Origin: Patescibacteria group bacterium
Lineage (GTDB): Bacteria > Patescibacteriota > Patescibacteriia > UBA2591 > UBA6264
DNA length: 7,701 nucleotides
Direction of reading: 5' to 3'
Assembly (NCBI GenBank): GCA_018896315.1
Contig: JAHIMV010000095.1
Location: 1 to 7,701 of the forward strand
Position numbers and translations under genes: made by a program. Below, one piece after another: positions 1-5,562 of the stretch; positions within the stretch are counted from its first letter, which is position 1; each line of letters begins with the position of its first letter. The notes below the pieces were generated by a model. That model did no database searches, was not told the origin of the DNA, and saw nothing but the letters and a program-made list of their open reading frames with translations.

Positions 1-6
1 AATAAT

Positions 7-30
7 AAAAAAAACACGTCAAATCGTGCT
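7..30 (-). terminator. Terminator-like hairpin with T8 tract, minus strand
   Basis: Read on the minus strand, CACG-ATTTGA-CGTG forms a short stem, which a G-T and an A-T pair can extend. It is followed directly by eight T residues (positions 14 to 7). The stem is only 4 to 6 bp, so strength is uncertain, but the long T tract is typical of an intrinsic terminator for leftward transcripts. It could be a second, distal terminator for the murF operon or end a short transcript begun near position 105. Confidence 0.45.
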
Positions 31-82
31 AAATTAGAAAAAATGTTCTATAACACGCATAAACAAAGGGTTTTCAAGGGAC

Positions 83-104
83 AAAAAATGGGGCCAGACC
101 CCAT
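83..104 (-). terminator. Hairpin plus T tract downstream of murF; REP-like sequence
   Basis: On the minus strand ATGGGG-TCTGG-CCCCAT forms a perfect 6-bp, GC-rich stem with a 5-nt loop, followed by T6 including the last stem T. This is the best intrinsic-terminator candidate downstream of murF, about 230 bp after its stop. The core (GGGG-TCTGG-CCCC) is laid out like the hairpin at 6609-6629 (GGT-GTCAGGA-ACC), so it may be a dispersed palindromic repeat serving as a terminator. Confidence 0.55.
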
Positions 105-109
105 ATATA

Positions 110-139
110 AAGATATAACAATTATTGCTCTTTTGTCAA
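110..139 (-). promoter_or_regulatory. Possible leftward promoter
   Basis: The minus strand has a perfect TTGACA (-35) at 139-134. It is followed by TATATC with a 16-bp spacer or TATCTT with an 18-bp spacer (-10, four of six consensus bases each). It would start a leftward transcript near position 105, towards a gene beyond the window edge or a short RNA ending at the 7-30 hairpin. In AT-rich DNA such matches arise by chance, so the call is tentative. Confidence 0.3.
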
Positions 140-149
140 TAGGAGGATT

Positions 150-174
150 TTTCGTTGGTTAGAGGTCAACGAAA
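150..174. repeat. 8-bp inverted repeat hairpin
   Basis: TTTCGTTG (150-157) and CAACGAAA (167-174) are exact reverse complements around a 9-nt loop. There is no T tract on either side, so this is not an obvious intrinsic terminator. It is one of four separate palindromes in the non-coding stretch after murF. Confidence 0.6.
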
Positions 175-181
175 CAAAATA

Positions 182-196
182 CAACGTTAAACGTTG
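182..196. repeat. Short palindrome CAACGTTAAACGTTG
   Basis: A perfect 15-bp palindrome (7-bp arms around one central A) lies between the hairpins at 150-174 and 213-241. It could be a protein-binding site or part of a composite repeat. No neighbouring gene suggests a role. Confidence 0.5.
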
Positions 197-212
197 CATG
201 TGTTCATAAAGA

Positions 213-241
213 AAGAAATTTTTGCTTTGCAAAAATTTCTT
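213..241. repeat. 13-bp perfect hairpin with TTGCTTTGCAA core
   Basis: AAGAAATTTTTGC (213-225) and GCAAAAATTTCTT (229-241) are exact reverse complements around a 3-nt TTT loop. Read leftward it is followed by T-rich TCTTTCTTT, so it could also help end murF transcription. Its 11-bp core TTGCTTTGCAA recurs on the minus strand in the hairpin next to the mraZ stop (4991-5007), with different outer arms. Confidence 0.65.
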
Positions 242-248
242 ATGTTAA

Positions 249-292
249 AATGTTCTAATGTTCAAATGTTCTAATGTTCTAATGTTCAAATG
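249..292. repeat. 8-bp tandem repeat, about 5.5 copies of AATGTTCW
   Basis: Five full consecutive units (AATGTTCT, AATGTTCA, AATGTTCT, AATGTTCT, AATGTTCA) followed by AATG make a small microsatellite-like array. A further single AATGTTCT occurs at 43-50. The array is non-coding and lies just beyond the murF 3' hairpin. Copy number is likely to vary between strains through slippage. Confidence 0.8.
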
Positions 293-296
293 CCTG

Positions 297-326
297 CCCC
301 GTAGTGAGCTTGCTCTACTACCGGGG
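297..326. repeat. GC-rich hairpin just after the murF stop
   Basis: CCCCGTAGT...GAGC-TT-GCTC...ACTAC...GGGG folds into a long stem with two single-base bulges (T316, C322). It is the most GC-rich stretch in the window and begins 5 bp past the murF stop. No T tract follows on the minus strand, so it is better described as a palindromic repeat or mRNA 3'-end stabiliser than as a classic terminator. Confidence 0.6.
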
Positions 327-331
327 TTCTA

Positions 332-1630
332 CTATTGTTTGAGCCAGCCACGGCTCTGTCGCACTAAATATTTTTTGGCCAAATATGGTCTTAACATTAT
401 ATTTTTAACAATTCTTTCCATTCTGGCTGCTTGTGAACCTTTGACTAAAATAATATCTCCATTTTTAATTCTTGGTTTTAAAAGAGGAACCACACCTAAG
501 GCATTGTCAAAACTGAAAATCCCTTCTTGATTAAAACCTTTTTCTCTTGCTTGCTGAGCAATATATTGGGCTTGTTTTCCTACAGTAATTAAATAATCAA
601 CGTCTGTTTGAATAATCTTTTCACCAATTTCTCTATGCATTTTTTCACTTAAATCCCCTAATTCCAGCATATCGCCCAAAATTACCCATTTTCTAGCTAA
701 GGAGACAGGAATTATTGCCTCTAATGTGTCTAAAGCTGATTCTACAGCCTGGGGTGATGAATTATAAGTATCATCAATAATCAAACTATTATTAACTCCT
801 GGCAATAAAACCATGCGACCGGGTAAAGGTTCATATGCTTTTAAAGCCTGAACAATATCAATCAAGTTTAAATCAAGGGCTAAACCAACACTAATAGCCG
901 CTAAAACTGAATTGACCTGAGCCAAAGAAATGATATTTGGCAAAAACACTGGCACCACATTGCCATGATATCTTACTTTAAACTTTAATCCTTTAATTTT
1001 TAACCGATCTTCTTTTAATTCTTGATTAATTTGAACTTCTAAACCCTGAACATTAGCCTGGGTATCAAGTCCATAAGATAAAACCTGAGCAGAAGTCTTG
1101 TTCTTTAAGGCATAAGTTCTTTTATTATCTGCATTTAAAATTGCCCAACCATCTTTTTGTAAATTTTTAATGATCATGTGTTTTTCCATGGCCACTTTAT
1201 CAAGTGTTTTGAAAAATTCTGTGTGAGCGGCGCTAATAGATGTAATCACACCAATATGACAAGGAGCAATATCAACTAAATACTCAATGTCGCCTGGTCG
1301 ATCCGCGGCCATTTCTAAAACTAAGATTTTAGGATAAGATTTTTGTTTAAAAATTATTTTTAAAAAACCCAAGATAAAAACCCTAATCCAACCAAAAATA
1401 TTTCTTCCTGGAGATTTAACTCCTAAAATAGTTAAGGGAACGCCAATTTCATTATTATAATTCCCTTTGCTTTGACGGATGTTTAACTGGCTTTTTAAAA
1501 CAAGGGCAATGGCTTTTTTTGTTGAAGACTTTCCCACGCTTCCTGTAATCCCAACAACCAAAGGTTTATACTTTTTAATAATTCTTTTGCTTAAGAAAGC
1601 AAGGAATTTTTGTAAAATTTTTAACAACAT
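332..1630 (-). CDS. murF: UDP-MurNAc-tripeptide--D-Ala-D-Ala ligase (MurF), lacking the usual N-terminal domain
   Basis: MurF is the cytoplasmic, ATP-dependent ligase that adds D-Ala-D-Ala to UDP-MurNAc-tripeptide, the last soluble precursor step of peptidoglycan synthesis. Visible hallmarks (432-aa numbering) are the P-loop GSVGKSS at 30-36, NNEIGVPLTIL at about 59-69, LEMAADRPGDIE at about 105-116, DDTYNSSPQA at about 286-295, LGDMLELG at about 318-325 and a C-terminal VKGSQAARME. The P-loop lies about 70 residues earlier than in E. coli MurF, so the N-terminal UDP-MurNAc-peptide binding domain is missing. A short, basic, partly hydrophobic leader replaces it. I chose the ATG at 1630 because it follows the ftsI stop after one base. 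In-frame ATGs at 1654 and 1666 would overlap ftsI and lack a clear ribosome site. Being next to ftsI supports MurF over other Mur ligases. Confidence 0.9.
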   Translation of the reverse strand: MLLKILQKFLAFLSKRIIKKYKPLVVGITGSVGKSSTKKAIALVLKSQLNIRQSKGNYNNEIGVPLTILGVKSPGRNIFGWIRVFILGFLKIIFKQKSYPKILVLEMAADRPGDIEYLVDIAPCHIGVITSISAAHTEFFKTLDKVAMEKHMIIKNLQKDGWAILNADNKRTYALKNKTSAQVLSYGLDTQANVQGLEVQINQELKEDRLKIKGLKFKVRYHGNVVPVFLPNIISLAQVNSVLAAISVGLALDLNLIDIVQALKAYEPLPGRMVLLPGVNNSLIIDDTYNSSPQAVESALDTLEAIIPVSLARKWVILGDMLELGDLSEKMHREIGEKIIQTDVDYLITVGKQAQYIAQQAREKGFNQEGIFSFDNALGVVPLLKPRIKNGDIILVKGSQAARMERIVKNIMLRPYLAKKYLVRQSRGWLKQ

Positions 1631-1631
1631 A

Positions 1632-3416
1632 TTATTTTTTGTCCGGAAGGACATTATAATAATCAAGAATAAATTCAGCTAATTTGCCAAAAGTGGGCAC
1701 CGCTGTTGAATCAGCAAAATTACCTTGTTGAGGATTATCTAATTTTACCAAGGCAACAAATTTAGGATTAGTCGCCGGAGCAAAACCAATAAAAGAATGA
1801 ATTACTTCCTCTGAATAACCACCAGTTGACTTAGCCACCTGAGCTGTACCGGTTTTTCCAGCCACATAATATCCATCTACTTTTGCTCTTCGACCATAAC
1901 CATTTTCACAAACAGAAACCATCATTGCTGTTAAAGAAGCGGCTGTAGAGGGAGAAATAACCTGACGAATAGACTCTGGTTCCCAAACATCTGTTTGGCC
2001 ATCTTTAATAGTTGAATGAACAACATGGGGTTTCATTAACCTGCCTTTATTAGCAATCGCCCCAACGGCATTAACCATTTGTATTGTTGTAACAGATATC
2101 CCTTGACCATACGAAGCCGTGGCTAAATAAATATCTTGTTTTCTTTCTAAATTGCTAATATCTCCAACTGCTTCACCAGTTAACTCTATTCTGGTTAAAC
2201 TGCCAAAACCAAACTTTTTCAAATAATTGCGAAAGCCGGCCCGTCCTAGTTCTTGCGCCGCAAACACCGCTCCCGTATTAATTGATTTTTCCAAAACCTG
2301 TGTCATTGTCTGCTGACCAAATGTTCTTCCTTCAACATTTCTAATCGTTTCTGTATCCAGATGAATCACGCCAGGATCTATATAGGTTGTTTCTGGGGTG
2401 ATTTTCATGGCATCCAAAGCCGCAGCCATGGTAATTACTTTAAAAATAGAGCCTGGTTCAAAAGCAGAACTAATCACTGGATTTTTAAAAACTTCATAAT
2501 CTTTTGATTCTACTTCTGAATATTTATTAGGATTAAAATTGGGCTGATTGCAAAGGGCAATAACCGCGCTGGTTTTTGTATCTAAAACAAGAATTGAACC
2601 AGATACTGATTGATATTCTTGAAGAGCTTGTTCTAAAAGCTGACAAGCAAAATATTGAATTGAACGATCAATAGTTAAAACTAAATCAAGGCCATCCTCA
2701 GCTGGTTTAACAATATCATCATCGGCTCGAGTTAAACCACTGGAAAATATTTCTCCTGTTTCCAAGCCTGGCTGACCAGCCAGTTCTTTATTAAAGAATT
2801 CTTCAGCTCCGTATTGACCTGTTCCTCCAGAACAAAGCCCTGAATGACAATCCATAGACGCACTAACAAATCCAAGTAAATGACTAAATAACCCTCCTTC
2901 TGGATAATGGCGCTGAGGAATAGCGTCAAATCTGATTCCAGGCAAGCCAAGCTCTTTTATTTTTTCCACTTCTTCAGAACCAAGATCAGTTTTTAATAAT
3001 TCATAAAAATCATCTTTTTGAGATATACGAATCAAAATATCTTTTAATTCACTTGTTTCCTGACCTTCTTGAATAATAATTGGTTGCCCATGGACTTGAG
3101 TTAACTCTGAAATATCTATGTAAGGAGCAATTTTATTAAGCCATTCTCCTGGCCCTATTTTTGATTCAACAATAGCATTTGGTGAAACAATCAGATTATA
3201 GGTGTTGAGATTAATGGCTATGGGATAAATGTCTTTACCTTCGTGAATAAAAATTCTACCTCGAGTAGCCGGAATAACTTGTTCTCTAATCTCCTTGCTG
3301 TAAATTGTTGATCCAAGAAAATTATGACCTAAGACTTGTAACTCAAAAAGTCGACCAATAATGCAAAATCCGAGAATAAAAACAATTCCAATAAGTACTT
3401 TCAAACGCCCGTTCAT
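1632..3416 (-). CDS. ftsI: Septal peptidoglycan transpeptidase FtsI / class B PBP
   Basis: This is a class B penicillin-binding protein (594 aa) that cross-links peptidoglycan at the septum outside the membrane. It has a short cytoplasmic start and one membrane segment at about residues 7-22. The dimerisation/pedestal domain opens with ATRGRIF (50-56) and contains GTGQYGAEEFFNKELAGQPG (198-217). The transpeptidase domain has all three catalytic motifs: SIFK with acylated Ser323 and Lys326, SIN at 378-380, and KTGT at 521-524. YGQGISVTTIQM (436-447) is also typical. No C-terminal PASTA domain is present. The gene starts 6 bp after the ftsL-like stop and ends 1 bp before murF, so the three genes are probably cotranscribed. 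The call is FtsI rather than an elongation PBP2, based on dcw context; the catalytic family itself is certain. Confidence 0.93.
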   Translation of the reverse strand: MNGRLKVLIGIVFILGFCIIGRLFELQVLGHNFLGSTIYSKEIREQVIPATRGRIFIHEGKDIYPIAINLNTYNLIVSPNAIVESKIGPGEWLNKIAPYIDISELTQVHGQPIIIQEGQETSELKDILIRISQKDDFYELLKTDLGSEEVEKIKELGLPGIRFDAIPQRHYPEGGLFSHLLGFVSASMDCHSGLCSGGTGQYGAEEFFNKELAGQPGLETGEIFSSGLTRADDDIVKPAEDGLDLVLTIDRSIQYFACQLLEQALQEYQSVSGSILVLDTKTSAVIALCNQPNFNPNKYSEVESKDYEVFKNPVISSAFEPGSIFKVITMAAALDAMKITPETTYIDPGVIHLDTETIRNVEGRTFGQQTMTQVLEKSINTGAVFAAQELGRAGFRNYLKKFGFGSLTRIELTGEAVGDISNLERKQDIYLATASYGQGISVTTIQMVNAVGAIANKGRLMKPHVVHSTIKDGQTDVWEPESIRQVISPSTAASLTAMMVSVCENGYGRRAKVDGYYVAGKTGTAQVAKSTGGYSEEVIHSFIGFAPATNPKFVALVKLDNPQQGNFADSTAVPTFGKLAEFILDYYNVLPDKK

Positions 3417-3422
3417 AAAAAT

Positions 3423-3755
3423 CTATTTCTCGGCCAAAACCTCGCCACTAAAGACTAGATAATCAACTTGATCGACCTTAACCATTTTTAGCCCTTGAAT
3501 AATCTGGGCAATGTTCGCCATTGAACCTAAACCAGCAGTTTCTTTAAGTAGTTTTTCATTCTCCATCTTTAAAGATTTTACCTGTTCTTCAGCCCTTTCT
3601 ATTTCTAAACAATGATTTACCCCAACATTAATCTGAAATAAATAAATACCTGCGGTGATTAAAATTAAGGTAATTGCCAGGCAATTAAAAATAACTAGAT
3701 TGTTTTCTCTTTTTCTTCCTGACCAGGATTGAAAAAGTTTTTGAGCAAAAGTCAT
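3423..3755 (-). CDS. ftsL: FtsL-like bitopic cell-division protein
   Basis: This 110-aa protein has the FtsL/DivIC layout: a basic cytoplasmic N-terminus (about 1-19, with GRKREN), one hydrophobic membrane segment (about 20-41) and an outer heptad-like coiled-coil stretch (about 48-73, rich in E, K and L). A short C-terminal tail follows. FtsL-type proteins join the FtsB/FtsQ complex that activates FtsW-FtsI. Sequence is poorly conserved in this family, so the call rests on topology, size and position between rsmH and ftsI, which is the standard place for ftsL. The upstream side is separated from rsmH by a large palindromic repeat, and no clear Shine-Dalgarno sequence precedes the ATG. A DivIC/FtsB-type septum initiator is the alternative. 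Confidence 0.75.
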   Translation of the reverse strand: MTFAQKLFQSWSGRKRENNLVIFNCLAITLILITAGIYLFQINVGVNHCLEIERAEEQVKSLKMENEKLLKETAGLGSMANIAQIIQGLKMVKVDQVDYLVFSGEVLAEK

Positions 3756-3770
3756 AAAATTTCATTTAAT

Positions 3771-3870
3771 CGATGCTAATATACGAATGAATACTAATTA
3801 TACTAATCAATACTAATTATACTAATATCTTTTATTCGTATTATTCGTATGCATTAGTATATTGGTATCG
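3771..3870. repeat. 100-bp imperfect inverted repeat between rsmH and ftsL
   Basis: The outer 37 bases on each side (3771-3807 and 3834-3870) are imperfect reverse complements. By hand alignment 30 of 37 positions match without gaps. The arms are built of ACTAAT/ACGAAT-type words at roughly 10 to 13-bp steps, and the loop is 26 bp. The element fills most of the 122-bp gap between rsmH and the ftsL-like gene, where overlap or near contact is usual. It could fold in the operon mRNA and affect ftsL-ftsI-murF expression. Confidence 0.7.
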
Positions 3871-3877
3871 CATTTTT

Positions 3878-4801
3878 TTACATTTTCTCGCCAACTCTTA
3901 ATTTAGCGCTTCGCGCCCTAGAATTCTCTTTAATTTCTTGTTCATCAGGAATAATCGGTTTTTTGGTTAATATTTTTAAATTCTCTGTTTGCTTAAAAAA
4001 GTTCTTTACAATCCTGTCTTCTCCTGAATGATAACTAAGAACAATAATTCTTCCTTGAGGCGCTAAAATATCTAAACTGTTTTTTAGCCCTTTTTTTAAA
4101 ACTTCTAATTCATTATTAACTTCTATTCTTAAGGCTTGGAAAACTCGGGCTAGACTTTTAACGTGAAAATATCTTCCTAAAGACTTTTTAATGATCTTAA
4201 CTAATTGGTCTGTCATAATTATTTTCTCTTGTTTTCTTTCTTTAACAATCATATTTGCAATGCGATGAGAAAATCTTTCCCCGCCATATTCTTTAAAAAT
4301 CTCTGTCAATTCTTCTTTTGAATATTGATTAAGAATCATGGTGGCAGTCAAATCCTGAGTCTTGGGATTAAACCTCATGTCTAATATCTCCTGCTTCATA
4401 AAAGTGAATCCCATTTTACTATTTTCAATCAAGTCAGTTGACAAACCAAGATCAAGTAAAATACCATGAACTGGTGAAAAATTATTTTTTTTAACGATCT
4501 CTTTTATGTTAGAAAAATTATCACAGACTAATATCAATCTATTTTTGATTTTTGATGGTTCGACTTTGCTCACCATCAATCCTGAGCGTAGTCGAAGGAT
4601 TGATTTTTGATTTTTGATTTTAGCGAGATTAGCAATAGCTTCCTCTGATAAATCTATACCCAGTAATTTTCCGTTTGGCTCAGTTAAAGATAAAATACTA
4701 AGCGCATGTCCGCCCCCGCCTATTGTGGCATCAATGTAATTCTTTCCTGAAGACGGTTCAAAATAATTAAGAACTTGATTTAATAAAACAGGAACATGCA
4801 T
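3878..4801 (-). CDS. rsmH: 16S rRNA (cytosine-1402-N4)-methyltransferase RsmH (MraW)
   Basis: RsmH transfers a methyl group from SAM to N4 of C1402 in 16S rRNA. Numbered from the ATG at 4801, the start HVPVLL, the SAM-binding TIGGGGHA (about 26-33), GIDLSEEA, DNFSNI, ILLDLGLST (about 114-122), GFTFMKQEILDMRFNP, YGGERFSHRIA, FQALRIEVNNEL, SYHSGEDR and the terminal RARSAKLR all match the family in order. I prefer the ATG at 4801; a GTG two codons upstream (4807) keeps the same frame. Between LAK and RLILVCDNFS there is an extra 23 residues encoded by a palindromic repeat that keeps the frame. Removing them gives a family-like spacing, so the enzyme probably tolerates a surface insertion there. 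The second gene of a dcw cluster is the expected place for rsmH. An arginine-rich C-terminus is intact and the protein is 307 aa. Confidence 0.94.
   Translation of the reverse strand: MHVPVLLNQVLNYFEPSSGKNYIDATIGGGGHALSILSLTEPNGKLLGIDLSEEAIANLAKIKNQKSILRLRSGLMVSKVEPSKIKNRLILVCDNFSNIKEIVKKNNFSPVHGILLDLGLSTDLIENSKMGFTFMKQEILDMRFNPKTQDLTATMILNQYSKEELTEIFKEYGGERFSHRIANMIVKERKQEKIIMTDQLVKIIKKSLGRYFHVKSLARVFQALRIEVNNELEVLKKGLKNSLDILAPQGRIIVLSYHSGEDRIVKNFFKQTENLKILTKKPIIPDEQEIKENSRARSAKLRVGEKM
4541..4620. repeat. Palindromic element inserted in frame within rsmH
   Basis: Two adjacent hairpins share four bases: TTGATGG/CCATCAA (4552-4558, 4573-4579) and TCAATCC/GGATTGA (4576-4582, 4597-4603). Their 14-nt loops, TTCGACTTTGCTCA and TGAGCGTAGTCGAA, are complementary at 12 of 14 positions. 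The same DNA can therefore form two small hairpins or one larger one. The unit lies between 12-bp direct repeats (AAAATCAAAAAT on the minus strand) 69 bp apart, which adds exactly 23 codons to rsmH without stops. TTCGACTACGCTCA-type hairpins are, from memory, a common dispersed repeat in many bacterial genomes. Confidence 0.8.
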
Positions 4802-4819
4802 AGTCACTTCGCTTTAAAA

Positions 4820-4990
4820 CACAAGCACTAAACACCAAATCACAAACAAATTGCCTACTCCGCCGAAGTAGCTTCAGCTACGAAGGCCGGGCAAAATACT
4901 AAATACTAAATTCTAAACGTGTTTGTTTTGGTCATTTGGATTTTGGTCATTAGATATTATTTGGAATTTGTTATTTGTTATTTAGGATTT
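4820..4990. repeat. Composite degenerate repeat between mraZ and rsmH
   Basis: The roughly 200-bp gap is low-complexity and structured. The left side is C/A-rich and the right side T/G-rich. The stretch at 4834-4849 is approximately the reverse complement of 4922-4939, so the flanks form loose inverted arms. On the right, TTTTGGTCATT occurs twice at 4926-4936 and 4941-4951 (15-bp step). TACTAAA-type words repeat at 4897-4917. A separate hairpin sits in the middle. I see no gene here. Confidence 0.55.
4851..4894. repeat. Hairpin repeat with GTAGCTTCAGCTAC core
   Basis: TTGCC (4851-4855) pairs with GGCAA (4890-4894), and GTAGCT/AGCTAC (4868-4873, 4876-4881) forms the inner stem, with CC/GG pairs between. 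The core is much more GC-rich than its surroundings. It lies in the centre of the composite repeat separating mraZ from rsmH and would fold in the operon mRNA. There is no T tract, so I do not call it a terminator. Confidence 0.65.
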
Positions 4991-5007
4991 CCGTTGCAAA
5001 GCAACGG
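4991..5007. repeat. Perfect hairpin abutting the mraZ stop codon
   Basis: CCGTTGC-AAA-GCAACGG is a perfect 7-bp stem with a 3-nt loop. On the minus strand it begins at the base after the mraZ TAG. No T tract follows, so termination is doubtful. It may protect or attenuate the mRNA 3' of mraZ. Its core TTGCTTTGCAA (minus strand) is shared with the hairpin at 213-241. Confidence 0.7.
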
Positions 5008-5439
5008 CTATACTCCTATTTCTCCTAATGTATCTGCAATTTCAGAACTGTCTTCTTCGGCGTCTTTTTTAAATGTTTCCCATTTCTTTTCATCCCAAAT
5101 TTCCATCCGATTATAAAGACCAGCAACTACTGCTTTTTTTCCAATGCCCGCATATTTACGAAGATAATCTGGTAAATTAATTCTTCCCTGTTTATCAACA
5201 CTTACGTCCATAGCGCCAGCTAACATTAAACGAGCAATGGTTCTGGATTTTGATTTGCTTATTGGCATCTCAGATAATTTTGTGGCTAACTTGGTCCATT
5301 CTTTTCTAGGAAATAAAAAAAGGCATGTATCCAAGCCTCGTGTAACTACTGCCCCTTTTAAAAGTTCAGTTCTAAATTTAACTGGGACGCCCAGTCTATT
5401 TTTATCATCTATTGAATAATGGTATTCACCAATAAACAT
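5008..5439 (-). CDS. mraZ: Transcriptional regulator MraZ
   Basis: MraZ is the DNA-binding regulator encoded first in many dcw clusters. It forms ring-like oligomers and binds short direct repeats in its own promoter, usually repressing the operon. The 143-aa protein has the expected two SpoVT/AbrB-like halves, each with a signature: DDKNRLGVP (residues 11-19) and DKQGRINLP (about 82-90). The start MFIGEYHYSIDDKNR is typical. The acidic tail (about 125-143) is slightly variable in the family. No strong ribosome-binding site precedes the ATG. Upstream, five 10- to 12-bp-spaced GTGGATAAC-like repeats lie between a good promoter and the start codon, which fits autoregulation. The stop codon touches a perfect hairpin, and rsmH follows only after about 200 bp of repeats. 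Confidence 0.95.
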   Translation of the reverse strand: MFIGEYHYSIDDKNRLGVPVKFRTELLKGAVVTRGLDTCLFLFPRKEWTKLATKLSEMPISKSKSRTIARLMLAGAMDVSVDKQGRINLPDYLRKYAGIGKKAVVAGLYNRMEIWDEKKWETFKKDAEEDSSEIADTLGEIGV

Positions 5440-5466
5440 AAGTGCTTTTTAGCTTAATTAAGTGAC

Positions 5467-5517
5467 TTATCCACAGTTATCCATAGTTATCCCCACTTCT
5501 ATCCACAGTTTTCCACA
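5467..5517 (-). promoter_or_regulatory. Array of five phased GTGGATAA-type boxes: MraZ operator and/or DnaA boxes
   Basis: On the plus strand the boxes are TTATCCACA (5467-5475), TTATCCATA (5477-5485), TTATCCCCA (5487-5495), CTATCCACA (5499-5507) and TTTTCCACA (5509-5517), with starts 10, 10, 12 and 10 bp apart. Read towards mraZ they are direct GTGGAWAAC/GTGGGGATAAC repeats, lying between the -10 element and the mraZ ATG. The roughly 10-bp period and GTGG core fit known MraZ boxes. The exact TTATCCACA also equals the DnaA-box consensus. The sequence alone cannot decide between the two. Confidence 0.75.
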
Positions 5518-5525
5518 ACAGGTCT

Positions 5526-5554
5526 ATTATATACCATTCTTTCCCACTAGGCAA
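5526..5554 (-). promoter_or_regulatory. Predicted dcw operon promoter (PmraZ)
   Basis: On the minus strand TTGCCT (5554-5549) and a perfect TATAAT (5531-5526) are separated by 17 bp. This is a good housekeeping sigma-type promoter. Transcription should begin near 5519, giving an mRNA leader of about 80 nt that spans the whole five-box array. A GTGGGA lies between the two elements, and inverted TGTGGATAA-type boxes sit just upstream of the -35. Confidence 0.7.
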
Positions 5555-5562
5555 CATATACC

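Noticed and set aside
258..530. Plus-strand open frame covering the 8-bp repeats and the murF 3' end
   Set aside because: It is antisense to the conserved MurF C-terminus, and its first part is tandem repeat; no recognisable domain.
2732..2950. Minus-strand frame inside ftsI
   Set aside because: It is an alternate frame of the well-supported FtsI coding sequence.
4541..4620. Frameshift or pseudogene in rsmH
   Set aside because: The inserted block is a multiple of three without stops, and all downstream motifs stay in frame.
4919..5116. Plus-strand open frame over the repeat and mraZ 3' end
   Set aside because: It reads through low-complexity repeat and then antisense of MraZ; no protein-like features.
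5467..5517. CRISPR-like array
   Set aside because: Repeats are 9 to 10 bp with essentially no spacers, which is an operator-type array and not repeat-spacer structure.
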